A DNA stretch of 64,000 nucleotides from Enchytraeus crypticus (GCA_905160935.1 CAJHZI010000447.1:567501-631500); one strand, 5' to 3'; positions 35,730-46,360 are shown, numbered from the stretch's first letter. Translations and numbers: made by a program. Notes: a model not told the origin generated them from the sequence alone.

Positions 35730-35759
35730 TATATATATATTTATATATATAATTTGCAG

Positions 35760-36730
35760 TAATTTTAGTTTCGGATTTGAATCGGATGCGCTATGAGTTT
35801 TAAAATTATGAACGTTATATAATAGTAATCTCATACCTGAGATGAAAGCAATCATTTTGTAGGGGCTTCCTCGCACATGTCTAGCTTTCGTTTTTCATTG
35901 TCGAAATATTACAACTTTACAAAATGTAATGAGGAGGTAATAATATATTGACTCTAGAAATATAATAATCCATCTTGAACTGTATGTGGAAATCAATCTG
36001 GTGAGCAATATTCCAGAAGTAATAGAATATATGCTTTATATTGAAGAATCAAACAAAAATTCGGGTTCAAACAGAATTTAGGTTCACTAATTAAAAAGAT
36101 AAAAATAGCAGTGCTACTCGTTGCCTAACAGTAGCAGCAATCTTTTGAAACTTACACAGAAACTTTTAACTTTAAATCAACATTAACTACCAGATCTTGG
36201 ACTTATGCAGAAGAATTTGACTATTATTATTCACAGTATTTTGATAAGTAGAATTGCCAGTATTTTATTTTATTATCCGTTTTGCAGCACTTCTTAATGG
36301 ATACTGTAGAGTGCTAGCCTGCTACGCATCAGTTTAAACCGAAACCTTTTAAAGTTTTCTAGGTCCACTATATATTTTATATTTTGTGTAATGGTTAGTA
36401 TCAACTGCCACGAATACTGATGTAATTGAATCAGAAAACAAATTACTTACATAAAAAAAGCGCACACACACACACACACGATGGCAAAAAAGTTTTGAAC
36501 AACAAATTTAACTTAATAAAAGCTTCGGGACTATTGATTCTTAGTAGTTTTAACTATCTCGTAGTATGAAAAGCCAAGGTTTAAGCGATCCTAGCGAATA
36601 CGTGCAAATTGAACATTTGTTCATGAAACTATATTGATCACTAGTGATTAAGTTATTAATCAAAATTGCCTATATTGCTCTTCAAAAATATTATAAACAA
36701 CTGAATCTATAAAGTATAACTTTCATAGTA
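35760..36730. other. AT-rich non-coding stretch
   Basis: No transposon end or coding region recognised. If the reading frame at 36884 is an exon, this would be intron or upstream sequence. Confidence 0.4.
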
Positions 36731-36737
36731 GAATTAG

Positions 36738-36781
36738 TAGTGAAAAATTTGCAATAGATGTCTATTGCAAATTTTTCACTA
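36738..36781. repeat. Perfect 21-bp palindrome with 2-nt spacer
   Basis: The arm GTGAAAAATTTGCAATAGA and its exact reverse complement are separated only by TG (36759-36760). It lies about 100 bp before the acceptor-like site at 36880. Confidence 0.9.
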
Positions 36782-36883
36782 TTTACTCTAAATTGAGCAA
36801 TATTCAGTACCTTGTCTGACAGGTACATATGAATTTATCATTTGAATTAAAAGTTAATAACGAAAATTTGTTGTTGTGCAGAT

Positions 36884-37651
36884 ATGGCAAGATATAATTC
36901 GTTGGATGGTGATGGTGATGAGCATGGTGCAGTAGAGGGGTGCCTTGATAGCAACAGTGAGATGAGTGTTAGTAGCTTGAGTAAGGCTCATGATACACTA
37001 GAGTCAGATGATCAGAATTACGTACCATTCAATATACTTGAAAGCTTTAGAAGAAATATAAACTTACTGGCTAATGATAAAGATTTTGAACAGGATATAA
37101 GGTCCAGGTATTGTGAGCTACCAGCTCACAGGCAACATGGTGGATCACGTCTGGTGCACGCTTCATATGAAGTAAGCCAGGAGGGGGTTGATCGGAGGAG
37201 AAGAGGAGATATTGATACAAAAGAAATGAGAGGAGTGCATGAAGCTTGGCTGGATGAGTCTAATGCGATGTCATGCTCTGGTGAAGGAACTTTAGCATCG
37301 AGTCGGGTGCCTGATGATGATGTTAACCGTAGGTCGAGAGAATCACACTGTAATGATGAAGACTGGGATAACAATGGTTCTATGAAGCATCCTTTGAGCT
37401 ATAGTCTCATCTCAAAGTCGCCTTCTCCCGAGGATCATAAGAGATATGAGAGAAGAGAAATAAATGTGTTGCCGTCTAGTGTAACAACAATGCCTCGCCT
37501 CGTGTCCAAGATCGCATTACGCTCAGAGATGAGTGAGGATGAGAGAGGGATATACATGAATGCAGACAGTATACAACTCAGGGACCTCATTGAGTTGATA
37601 GGAATCATTACAGGTCTTGTGTGTTCACTTTTTATTTTGTTATCTGTATGA
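36884..37651 (+). CDS. Acidic protein with C-terminal membrane anchor (unknown), probable last exon
   Basis: A 255-codon frame from ATG 36884 to TGA 37651. It is highly charged and Ser/Asp/Arg-rich, with no recognised domain. The last ~22 residues (LIELIGIITGLVCSLFILLSV region) form a hydrophobic helix ending at the C-terminus, as in tail-anchored membrane proteins of the secretory pathway or mitochondria. The frame is preceded by a pyrimidine-biased TTGTTGTTGTGCAG acceptor-like site (AG at 36880-36881), and an ATTAAA poly(A)-like signal follows at 37661, so it may be the terminal exon of a longer gene. Its composition differs from every transposon frame in the window. I do not recognise the gene. 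Confidence 0.55.
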   Translation: MARYNSLDGDGDEHGAVEGCLDSNSEMSVSSLSKAHDTLESDDQNYVPFNILESFRRNINLLANDKDFEQDIRSRYCELPAHRQHGGSRLVHASYEVSQEGVDRRRRGDIDTKEMRGVHEAWLDESNAMSCSGEGTLASSRVPDDDVNRRSRESHCNDEDWDNNGSMKHPLSYSLISKSPSPEDHKRYERREINVLPSSVTTMPRLVSKIALRSEMSEDERGIYMNADSIQLRDLIELIGIITGLVCSLFILLSV

Positions 37652-37660
37652 ATTTTATGT

Positions 37661-37666
37661 TATTAA
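37661..37666 (+). promoter_or_regulatory. Poly(A) signal candidate
   Basis: ATTAAA 10 bp after the stop codon of the frame at 36884-37651, followed by T-rich sequence. Confidence 0.45.
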
Positions 37667-38054
37667 ACGTCTGTACATTTTTATTTACTTAGAGCTTAAT
37701 TAATAGTTTTAGTTTTATTTATCATTGCATTAGATTCCTCGGTACGTGTGTGCAGCTCAGATCTTGTCTAGTAAGCCGTGGCTGAATTGACCTGATTCTT
37801 TATGATAATTATCGTTGCTCATTCATTATCATAATTGCCATTAGTTAATCATTGTCTCGTATAATGAGTTAATGACTTGTTGTATAGCTAATTTATGATG
37901 ATTATTTTTCGTTTTCATGGTGGCCATTTTTGCCTTTCATATCATGTGAAATCGTGATCAACGTGCGCGTATAATGTGACGTCTGCTGAAAACAAAAACT
38001 ATGATAACTATGATAACAGTGAATTACTTCCTCCACCATAGTATCCTAAAGCAA

Positions 38055-38215
38055 CCTGACGACGTGGAGTGAGTCCCCACTCCCGATTTGGGCTGGGCCG
38101 CTAAATCCGACGTCCGGGGTTCCCAGGACCCAATTGAGGGTGAAAGAAATACGTTACCCTTGCTGTAACCCGGGAGGCCTCACCAGCCGCATGCATAAGA
38201 CTAAATGAAACCTCG
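38055..38215. other. GC-rich island of unknown nature
   Basis: A ~160-bp segment far richer in G+C and CpG than its surroundings (TGGGCTGGGCCGCTAAATCC, CGACGTCCGGGGTTCCCAGG, GTAACCCGGGAGGCCTCACC). There is no long frame. It may be a SINE head, a regulatory island or a fragment of a structural RNA; I cannot decide. Confidence 0.35.
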
Positions 38216-39488
38216 TTCGTTACATTTGTCTTTTAACAAGTTTCCTCCTACTTTTAATCCTTCTTCTATGTCTTTTGGTTTACTGCATCACTGCCTCAGG
38301 AAGTCATCTAAGACATAGAAGAACTAAATTAATAAACACATTCTAACTAAACTAATCAAATCCTGCTTCGATGCATTACTCAAAAAATAAACTGCCCAGT
38401 GATGGGCAAAATACTTTCAAAAAGTATTTTAAAAATATTAAAATACTTTTCAAAAGTATTTTGAAAGTAGAAAATAATGTAGTATTTTGAAAATACTTTT
38501 CTAAAATACTATTTTGAAGAGATTGTTAATATCGCCTACTCAATCGGCCGAGAACAAATGCCTCACTAGGTGATCGAGCCTGGCCTTCCGCCGCGCCTTG
38601 CGTTTGGAATGGCTTGACACCTAATTATAGTTGACCGCTCACTGTTCTTTCGACTCACTAAGTGCTATTCTTTGAAGTTTGTACTGCTCTCGCTCACAGC
38701 TCAGTGTTCTCTAAGAGCTGCTCTCAGTGTATAAAACTGCTCTCAGTATACTTAACTGCTCTTACTGATCAGCTGCAGACAGTGTTATAATATTGATTCA
38801 CTATAGTGCAAGGCCATCCATGTAGCAGGCCTATACAGGCCTGCATTTCAAACGATCTAGGACGGCGGGTTCTGACTGCTGTTGCTGACTGCTGTTGCCT
38901 CGCCTAGGTTGTTAACAGCTGTCGCTTCGAATACATGTATTAGCAGGGGTGTATTCTTAAATTAATAAGTGCGGAGATTGGCGTTTAGCACAAACTTGCT
39001 AAAATTTATGCGTATGTTTACTCTTATTTATAAAAATTTTGCATATTGCACGTAAAAAATATACAAAGGCGCAATGAAATTATTTTAAATTGAAAATTAC
39101 CGGAGTTTAACCAGATAAAGAAACTAATGTGAAATTACTGCAATTGAAGTCAGAAAGATTCTCAGTAACTCGAGAGTACTAAAAGCAACTTTGAAACGTT
39201 TACATATATGTACAGCTACTACAGTCAGAGGAATTGCTGATTACACATTTTTACATGGATAGCAGTAAAATAATGCAAAAAACATTTCGAACGATCTAGG
39301 ACTGGCAGGTTCTCACTCTAAGCCTATCAGGCTGTGGTATATTTTATTTTATTAGCTATAGGTGACTGCTACCGCCTCGAATAATTATTAGCTGCATGTA
39401 CATGTATTATTAGTTGATGCACTTAGACTGTAGTTTATAAAGCCGCTTCATATGAAGCCGTTTCCGATGGGGAGAGTTCAACTGTGAA

Positions 39489-40174
39489 CAGTGGCGGATC
39501 CAGGGAGCCCGGGCCCCCCTTAGGCCCGTCGTTAAAAAATTGTAAACTAGATTTTCATTGTTTCCATGGCAATTTCTATGTGTAAATATGTTTGTAAGGG
39601 CAGTGGTTAGGAGGGGTGGGGGGCGGGGTACAAGAGGGAACTCAGTTCCCCTAGCTCGAATTTTGTAAAATATGGGCCCCATTAGGGGTCCATATTTGGT
39701 ATACTAGGAGCCCTGTATAATGGATGGGGGCCCGAAAAATGTTGACTGTTTCACTAGCTCTCAATTTAACATTAACCACAGTATAAGAGGAAAAAAGGGT
39801 GTGAGTAAAAATTTGAACTCTGTCCCAGAGCAGTGGTGCAAACATTTTGAACTGGAAGGGTCTTAAGCCCCTCCCCTCCCAATGCCAAAATTAGGTCACG
39901 TTTGCAAATCGTCCAGATCCGCTTAGTTTCTTCGAAGGTGAAAAAATTAACCCGCCTTTTCAAAAGCAAATGTAGGATTTCAGGTTTTCCCCTAACTTTA
40001 ATACGGGTATGGGGGGGGGGGTAAGATACGGAGATGGACTTAATCTATAAGCCGAGGAGCGCCGTAGTGAAAAAGTTTTAAGCCCCCCTTCACAGCATTT
40101 TTTCTGGAGGCAAAGAATGTGTACACTCTAACGAAAATTTCGCCCCCCTTAAAAAATTCCTGGATCCGCCCCTG
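39489..40174. mobile_element. Non-autonomous hAT element with perfect 8-bp duplication
   Basis: Ends CAGTGGCGGATCCAGGGA and TTCCTGGATCCGCCCCTG. The flanks are identical 8-mers ACTGTGAA (39481-39488 and 40175-40182). The 686-bp interior has several runs of C/G (for example 40010-40020) and no transposase; minus-strand frames here are not gene-like. Confidence 0.85.
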
Positions 40175-40570
40175 ACTGTGAACTAGGACCGTCGATGATA
40201 GTACATTCGGAAAGCGATGTCGATATAAACCTGCGTATGCAATTTGTTGTACACATTTAATTAATGGAGTTTTACAAATTAAAAGTTATTAACTTTGGAG
40301 TAGTTACACGGTCACATTATTAATATTAGTATAATTTTTTTCCAGACTATCGTTTCATCGTATGTAATTTGTCTACGGTACATTCATTCTACAGTTAGCT
40401 TACAACAGTCGTATCATGCAGGGTTACCATATGTGTTAAATGTTTTAGCCCAACGACTTAACGAAACTAACTCATAAATAGCCCAATTGTGCGTGAAATT
40501 CTCCCAACTGGCAACACTGACTGACAATGAGGACCTAAACTATTTGAAGTCCCGTAGGCCACACAGACAC

Positions 40571-40720
40571 AGTGCGGTTACTGTAGTAAGTGCCTGAACC
40601 AGTTGAGAGCAGTTACAGTAGTAAGTGCCTGGGCCATTTGAGAGCAGTGAACATTAGACACTTCTCAGTGCAGTTACTGTAGCAAGTGCCTGGACCATTT
40701 GAGAGCAGTGAGCAGCTTAA
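40571..40720. repeat. Short tandem repeat, three units
   Basis: Three near-copies of a segment with GTTACTGTAGTAAGTGCCTG and TTGAGAGCAG starting near 40576, 40612 and 40671; spacing is uneven (about 38 and 60 bp). Confidence 0.7.
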
Positions 40721-41660
40721 AAGAGTCCGGTCTTTGAGCTCTGCGAGTCGTTTATATGCTGCTCTCACAGATGAGTCGTAAAGCACATCACTACACCTAA
40801 TAGCCTGAAACATGAGGGCAATTATTTAACTTTCCGTCGTGGTGTGAAAACATTATTGTGGTCGCGTAGTTTTTCTACATGAAAATATAATTATACACGT
40901 ATGTATGTTTATCATAAGTATTTTGTATATGAAGACTGGAACGAGTTTTGCTGGATAGCGTAAAGTTCCGCTCTTATATAGAAATTTTTACTACTTTAGA
41001 TATTAATTTATATGTAATTGTTATTTTATTATTAAACTCTTCCTGTAAAGTAGTCTCGAAGACCGAGTTCGGCCGTGACACTGCTATATAAGTTTTACTT
41101 GTTAAAAAAAAGATCTGCACAAATGGCATCATAATATGCACATAGTTGATTAAAATATTGAAATTATAAAATAAAATATTAAAAAAAGTTTAAATATTGT
41201 TTAAATATTGTTAAAAGTTAACAAAAATTTTAATTTAAGGCTTACTTTCATAATTTATTTAATAAGAGATTTCATTTATTTACTTTGAAATCATTGCTTT
41301 TATCTAAAGAAAAACTAATTATTCCATTATTAGGCCTAATAGTTTGACCAACAGATCGTACCTTAATATCAGACTAACATAGATGCGAGACGTTCCTTTA
41401 AAATTGATCTATATTAGGTAATAATTAATTAGCTATAAAGTATAATTATGTAGCATTAATTTAAATAATATTATTTTATTAAATTATATTAGAAATAAAC
41501 TATACAAACGGTGCCTGCTAAACAATCAAGAACAATACCTAGTTCCTAGATATAAATAATAATTTTCGTTCGTTTTAGGTGTTGAGATTGGGGTGAACAA
41601 AATTTAAGTTAACTAAATTTAAAATTATAAAAATTTTGAAAATTTTGAAAATACTTCAAA

Positions 41661-42115
41661 ATGTTACAAAAGTCACTCATGTTAACTCATGTTAAAAAAG
41701 CCATTGTCACTGTCATTCCTCTTTTGAAGAAGGCTTGCGTACCTAAAAATGAACTTTCCAACTATCGGCCTATTTCTAATCTTAAATTCATTTCCAAAGT
41801 CCTCGAAAGTATTATATACTCACGTCTTTATCTTCATTTAGATTCTTTCTCATCACTCTCACCTTTTCAATCTGGTTATCGTAATTTCTACTCAACTGTA
41901 ACTGCACTAACCAAAATCCACAATGATCTCTGTCCAGCCATGGACACACAGCACGTATCTGCTCCAGTAGTTCTCGAGCTCTTTCCTGCTTTTTACACCA
42001 TAAACCGAAATATACTCCTTTCTAGACTTTATTCTTGCTTCTGAATCTCTGCCAAGGCTCATGACCTACTTTCGTCGTACCTCTCATAGTGTACCCAATC
42101 TGTAATTATTGAAAA
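41661..42115 (+). pseudogene. CR1-like LINE, RT fragment
   Basis: The plus strand encodes the N-terminal part of the RT: TVIPLLKKACVPKNELSNYR, PISNLKFISKVLESIIYSRL and SPFQSGYRNFYSTVTAL, then a palm segment in which the catalytic FD of the usual (S/A)AAFDTI is replaced (LFPAFYTINRN). It stops after SRLYSCF. It is the same family as the LINE interrupted by the Polinton at 44520/57175. Confidence 0.75.
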
Positions 42116-42156
42116 TACTCTATCACCATCCTGGTGATACATTTAGATTACCAAGA

Positions 42157-42830
42157 AATGGTAGCGGGCAGCGAGACTGGACTGCTGAAAATAATGGATA
42201 GGCTGAATGGATAGGCTTGACTGGAGCCAGTGGCGAAGTCGGTAAGATATTCGACCGCGGATCAGTATGTGCGGGGTTCAAATCCTGGGCTCTCCCGTCA
42301 CTGACATCGCTTTCGAGTGAGGAAACTGACGTTAACCTTAGCTTTACCAGCTTTTGAATGATACGGCATTGAGATATGGCATGAAGTTTAATATCAAAAA
42401 GATCAAAGTGATGAGAATGTCCCATGATAAAGGTGAAGTTAATATCATAATAAATGGTACGAAATTGGAGCAGGTAAGGAGTTTCAAATTTTTGCGTCAT
42501 ACTATAACCGATAACGGGAAATGTGAGACTGAAAATATTTAATATGCAGTAGGATTGCAAGAGCAAAAGTGGCCTTCGGTAATAGGAAAGAACTTTTAAC
42601 GAGAAGTCTAAAGATAGACACAAAGATAAAGATGATGAAAACCTTGGTTTGGACTACGTTACAATACGGGTGTGAAACATGGACTTTAAGGAAAGAACAT
42701 CTTAGAAAACTAGAGACATTGAAAATGTGGATATGGAGAAGAATGGAGAGGATTAGCTGGACTCGAAAGGTTATAAATGAGGAAGTTATGAAGAGAGTTG
42801 GTACAGATAGACAGTGTGAAAGCTTGATTC
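42157..42830 (+). mobile_element. LINE-B fragment carrying a SINE
   Basis: The longest LINE-B copy here. 42354-42542 and 42569-42830 encode NDTALRYGMKFNIKKIKVMR, VRSFKFLRHTITDNGKCE, TLVWTTLQYGCETWTLRKEH and KMWIWRRMERISW, i.e. the thumb and C-terminal region of a non-LTR RT. A full SINE-A (42222-42351) splits the 5' part. After about 42830 the sequence changes, so the LINE 3' end is missing. Confidence 0.75.
42222..42351 (+). repeat. SINE-A copy, near complete
   Basis: Full unit inserted into LINE-B: GCCAGTGGCGAAGTCGGTAA, GGGTTCAAATCCTGGGCTC, GAGTGAGGAAACTGACGTTA. Confidence 0.85.
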
Positions 42831-42999
42831 GATATATTTTATATATGATGTATGGTATTTGTACTTCAAGTAAAGTATTTAAAAATACTATCGTAAAGAA
42901 AAGTAACCATTTGAAAGTATTGTGTTTTATGGAAGTGTGATCCTAGGCGGTAGCTAAGCTAGGGCAAGTGACCAATGAGGGCATGCGTAGACAGGAAGT

Positions 43000-43630
43000 G
43001 GAAGAGGAGATTCAAGATGGAAGAGTGACAACAAGTACCTAAAACGTGCGACGTTGAAAAGATATTTAATAGATTTGAAGAATCTCAGTAGTAGCCGAAT
43101 TAAAGAGTAATTCGAAGAGTTCGTTTAGTAGAACTAGTTGTAGTCCTTCGAACAGTCGATGTGAAGACAGTGATCTGTAGATGATCAAACTGGGAAGAGT
43201 GTTCCACCGATATATTTTGACCTAGGGATTTTATTAGAATTAATCCTAGTAAGCGAGTAGTTGAGAGGAAAGTAAAGTATAGAAATTTTTGCTAGAGAGC
43301 ATAGCAGTAATTTGTGTGTCTAAATTCTAAATTAATTGTACTTTATTTAAAGTACTTGCTTTTGCGATACTTAAAGTGAACTGTAATTCAGTAGGAAAGT
43401 ATAATTTTAAGTTATACTAATTTCGCTTGAGCGTGTTTTTTGAAATCGTTTTAATTTTCGTTCTACTGCATATTCGTGTATCATTTTATTTCTTTTAGTA
43501 TTAACTTAATATTTAATTTAATACAGTCGTGCAATTCATTAATCGATTAGTTGGATATCTAGATTCATTCAAAAAATCAAGGGCAGGTAAAGATTCCAAA
43601 ATAATTATAAGAGAAATATTATTAGGAATT
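43000..43630. other. Non-coding stretch
   Basis: AT-rich with no transposon ends or coding frames that I can support. Confidence 0.4.
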
Positions 43631-43639
43631 TAAGCCCTA

Positions 43640-43729
43640 GAAGTGACGGGCGAGCCCAGGATTTGAACCCGCATCAACTGATCCGCGGTCGAGTATCTTA
43701 CCGACTTCCAGCCAGTGGCGAAGTCGGTA
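43640..43729 (-). repeat. SINE-A head with inverted partial duplicate
   Basis: The antisense head (GTGACGGGCGAGCCCAGG, GGTCGAGTATCTTACCGACT) is followed directly by a sense head fragment (CCAGTGGCGAAGTCGGTA), giving a head-to-head arrangement. Confidence 0.7.
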
Positions 43730-43856
43730 TGCATCTGTATCTGTATTTACAATATACAGATATAGGCGCTTCGATTTTCAGTAGCAGTATCACAATCAAG
43801 AGAAGACATATCAGCCAGACATGGAATTGTTAGTGAGGATTGAGTCTTTGTTTTAG

Positions 43857-43886
43857 CAATGGGCCGCTGCATTTAGCGGTCCATTG
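43857..43886. repeat. Short hairpin upstream of a candidate exon
   Basis: The arms CAATGGGCCGCT and AGCGGTCCATTG are 12 bp with one mismatch and a GCATTT loop. It lies about 180 bp before ATG 44069. Confidence 0.75.
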
Positions 43887-44068
43887 TTGGACTTCGTTTT
43901 TTTAATACAAATTTACGCCATTTGAACAAATTTACGCCATTAGAAGGACATCTGTTGTTTACTCATCAGACAGAATTTATTTAATGTACTCGATTATTGG
44001 TTTAAGAACAGAAGCATTGCAATCGTGTTGTTTTTATTGTTGTTAAAGAATTAAGTAGCGACGACACA

Positions 44069-44206
44069 ATGCTCCATGACAGTGATAAGCTATCTAAAAA
44101 AGTGAAGATGGTCCAGCTGGTATTAGATACGGAGCTGAAGAGAAAATTGGAGCCAGCTTGCACTGATTCCTACCAACATATCATGTCAAATATTGAGCAT
44201 ATTCAG
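44069..44206 (+). CDS. Candidate first coding exon (unknown gene)
   Basis: ATG at 44069 in a favourable CACAATG context opens 46 codons (MLHDSDKLSKKVKMVQLVLD then TELKRKLEPACTDSYQHIMS, ending in IEHIQ). They stop exactly at a CAG|GTGGGC donor-like site (GT at 44207) in phase 0. The peptide is helical and charged, with coiled-coil character. The frame continues open for 26 more codons past the donor, and that part looks intronic. No downstream exon can be identified because the Polinton and LINE sequences follow. The protein family is not recognised. Confidence 0.35.
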
Positions 44207-44519
44207 GTGGGCTTATTTACAGTAGTTTGCTTTATCTATGAATTTAATTATACTTGTAGTATGAAAATTAGTAGTCTAAAATAAAACGCAATTTCAAGGC
44301 AAACGTATGCATTGTTAAGATTATTTTGTAATAAATAGTTTTGCTCTGCCTTATTTATAGACATTTTATGAAACCTATTTACTTTAAAAAAATCGCCTTG
44401 TTTATTTCTTCATTATGTTAAGGTATATGCATTGGAGGCTCCACTGTGCAGTCATGAGCGTATAGTTTTTGTGTTTCATTATACAATGTAAAAAAACTGC
44501 TGTGGTATATTCTGCTTAA

Positions 44520-45061
44520 AAAGCAGTCACTTCCTAAGGATAATCTTTCTAGCTATCGTACTATTCCAACTTAAATTTTATTTCAAAATCTTGGAAAGAT
44601 AATCTACACTCGTTTATGCAGCCATCTTGCATCTTTTCCTTCTCTATCTTTTTTCCTATCTGCATAAAGAAAAAAGATAATATTAAGTTAATAGTAAAGA
44701 TAATATATTATTATTATTATATATATGAAGGATAAAAAATTAAAAGATAATATTAATATTAAAGATAATATATTCTTCACTCCACTGAAACTGCCTTACT
44801 CAGCATTCATAACGACCTTTGCCTAGCCTTAAACTCTCAAAAGGTAACCGCCGTTGTGCTACTTGATCTTTCGGCTGCCTCCGACACCGTTGATTACCAG
44901 TAGACATTCTTCCCAGTAAACTTAAAACTTGCTTTGATATCTCTGACTCTGCTTTCTCTCTGATCTCCTATCTTTCTGGTCGCACTCATTCTGTTATTAT
45001 AGATAATTAACACTCCCCTGAACCATCTCTTCTTCGTGGTGAGCCCCAAGGATCTGTACTA
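44520..45061 (+). pseudogene. CR1-like LINE, 5' part (interrupted by the Polinton)
   Basis: The plus strand carries decayed RT segments: LNFISK and ILER-type residues near 44570-44600, an AT-rich insertion at about 44665-44775, then STPLKLPYSAFI, VTAVVLLDLSAASDTVD (catalytic FD changed to SD) and LSGRTHSVII, ending in GEPQGSVL at 45061. That is the first half of the conserved (G/R)xPQGSxLGP motif. The second half is found at 57175, after the Polinton. Confidence 0.8.
45056..45061. repeat. Polinton target-site duplication, left
   Basis: GTACTA directly left of the element; an identical GTACTA is at 57169-57174. Six bases is the usual Polinton duplication length. Confidence 0.95.
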
Positions 45062-45338
45062 AGTAGTATGATAATTACTTGTCTGGCTAGTTTTTGTTTG
45101 AAGCATAGCATAGCCTATTAATAATATAACACGCAAGCGTAAAATCAAGCACGCCCACGCACACAGTTGCGCGAGCTCACGACGTTGAAAACTTTCTATG
45201 ACTCATAATCATTTGACCGAATAGAAACTCTAGAAAAAACCCAGTTTCGATTCGCTTATAAATAGCTTGAGGCGTAATTATCATACGACTATGAGTCATG
45301 CGCTGCGGTGAAAAACCGACAGTTTCGATTCGTCAGCA
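45062..45338 (+). repeat. Polinton left terminal inverted repeat
   Basis: About 277 bp matching the reverse complement of 56890-57168 with roughly a dozen differences. After a short unrelated spacer, a further GCGCCGACTGTT match extends the similarity to 45359. It contains TTATAAATAG at 45256-45265 and two copies of CAGTTTCGATTCG. Confidence 0.95.
45255..45265 (+). promoter_or_regulatory. TATA-like element in left terminal repeat
   Basis: CTTATAAATAG pointing into the element; mirrored at 56963-56973 in the right repeat. Confidence 0.4.
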
Positions 45339-45398
45339 CAATTATAAGCGCCGACTGTTTCAATAGTAAATATATTATTAAAACTTTCTATCAACAAT

Positions 45399-45797
45399 TC
45401 AAACCATTATAACTTTATAACATCCATCATCAATCTTTCCTTCGTTTCTTTTAAAGAAATTTAGATCATGTTTAGTTTCTTTAGCGGCTTTATACATCGA
45501 CTTGAAGTCGATAAATTCACCAGTGATGGTATTCTCCAATCTTACAGGTCTAGGTTTCTTTCTTATAGTTCTCAAGTAATCATGCTTTGGGACTATCACC
45601 TTGTTTGGATCAACTTCTTTTGGTGGATATTTTCTAGGTCTTCCTCTTTTTCTTTTAGTCTCTTCTTCTTCCATTGCTGGATCCACATTCACTAGTCCAT
45701 TTTCAAGCGTGGTTAATAACAATTCTGTATATCCAGCTTTTGCAGGTGGATTGATTCCGGCATTGTTCAAGATTTGTATCAATTCGGTGTCTGAGTA

Positions 45798-45805
<8 letters not shown>
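45399..45805 (-). CDS. Polinton AT-hook protein with SAP-like and NUMOD-like parts
   Basis: The minus-strand frame ends at 45399. Its credible part starts just left of a (TA)n tract: a helical SAP/LEM-like segment (SDTELIQILNNAG), an acidic linker, an AT-hook KRKRGRPRKYP, and a C-terminal segment TGEFIDFKSMYKAAKET...GKIDDGCYKV that resembles NUMOD1-type helix-turn-helix repeats. The natural start has been lost or displaced by the TA tract at 45806-45851, because the frame beyond it is antisense to another gene. The protein probably binds DNA in the element's chromatin or core. It occupies the end where other Polintons often carry integrase. Confidence 0.6.

Positions 45806-45851
<46 letters not shown>
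45806..45851. repeat. (TA)n microsatellite inside the Polinton
   Basis: TA tract between the two divergent left-end genes; it disrupts the start of the AT-hook gene. Confidence 0.95.
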
Positions 45852-45853
<2 letters not shown>

Positions 45854-45955
45854 AAAATAAATTTAAACCAAAATAAATTTTCATGCTAGTAAATATATTG
45901 AAAGTGCAGCAGCACTTGAAAAACGTTGAATTAAAAATTGTTAAACATAATAAAA

Positions 45956-46360
45956 ATGGCAGACACAGTATATGGTACATCGCTTTCGAGTAAAATGAAA
46001 GCGTTTTTAACTAGAAAACTTGAAGAGAGGTGGAGCATTGTTTACAAGTTAAAACGAAAGCAAAAAAATACCAGAATTTTGTACTACGTGTGCACTTTGT
46101 CTTCTGTTACAGTTTCAGCAGTGCTAGCAGGTTTGTTGACAATTGTCGGAGTTCCAGGCATGGTTATTACCATACTTTCAATTACGAGTGCATTACTGAC
46201 ATCAATCAGTCTCAAGTTCAATTTGCAGGATAAAAGTAATAAATTAAATGCAGAAATTAAAAAACTAAAAAGACTTAACGAAAGATTTGACTTTGTGGTC
46301 AGTTGCAACGGAAATCTTACCGAGGCAGCCTATAATCAGATTATTTCTGAATTCGCATAA
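45956..46360 (+). CDS. Polinton two-helix membrane protein (unknown)
   Basis: 134 codons from ATG 45956 (AAAATGG context; an upstream TTG at 45938 is in frame but is not a likely start). Two adjacent hydrophobic helices (about residues 42-63, LYYVCTLSSVTVSAVLAGLL, and 66-86, GVPGMVITILSITSALLTSI) follow a basic amphipathic segment (ERWSIVYKLKRKQKN). A charged coiled-coil tail (KSNKLNAEIKKLKRLNERF) follows. The arrangement recalls two-TM proteins with SLATT-like topology, but I cannot assign it to a family. It is one of the few Polinton frames here without a visible lesion. Confidence 0.6.
   Translation: MADTVYGTSLSSKMKAFLTRKLEERWSIVYKLKRKQKNTRILYYVCTLSSVTVSAVLAGLLTIVGVPGMVITILSITSALLTSISLKFNLQDKSNKLNAEIKKLKRLNERFDFVVSCNGNLTEAAYNQIISEFA

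Larger units (their letters stand above)
38397..40793. mobile_element. Candidate hAT-like element with GCTCTCA subterminal repeats
   Basis: The left end CAGTGATGGGCAAAATACTT, followed by AAAGTATTTT repeats, is typical of hAT ends. At the right, AAGCACATCACTA (to 40793) matches its reverse complement at 9 of 11 terminal bases. Copies of GCTCTCA/GAGAGCAG cluster at both ends (38690-38765 and 40600-40770). I see no 8-bp target duplication and no transposase, so the pairing is tentative. A younger hAT MITE is nested inside at 39489-40174. Confidence 0.35.

Noticed and set aside
38397..40793. Firm call of a 2.4-kb hAT element
   Set aside because: Ends match at only 9 of 11 bases, and no target duplication or transposase is seen; reported only as a low-confidence candidate.
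45852..45980. N-terminal extension of the AT-hook gene through the TA tract to 45980
   Set aside because: That part is antisense to the start of the two-helix membrane gene and contains the microsatellite translation.
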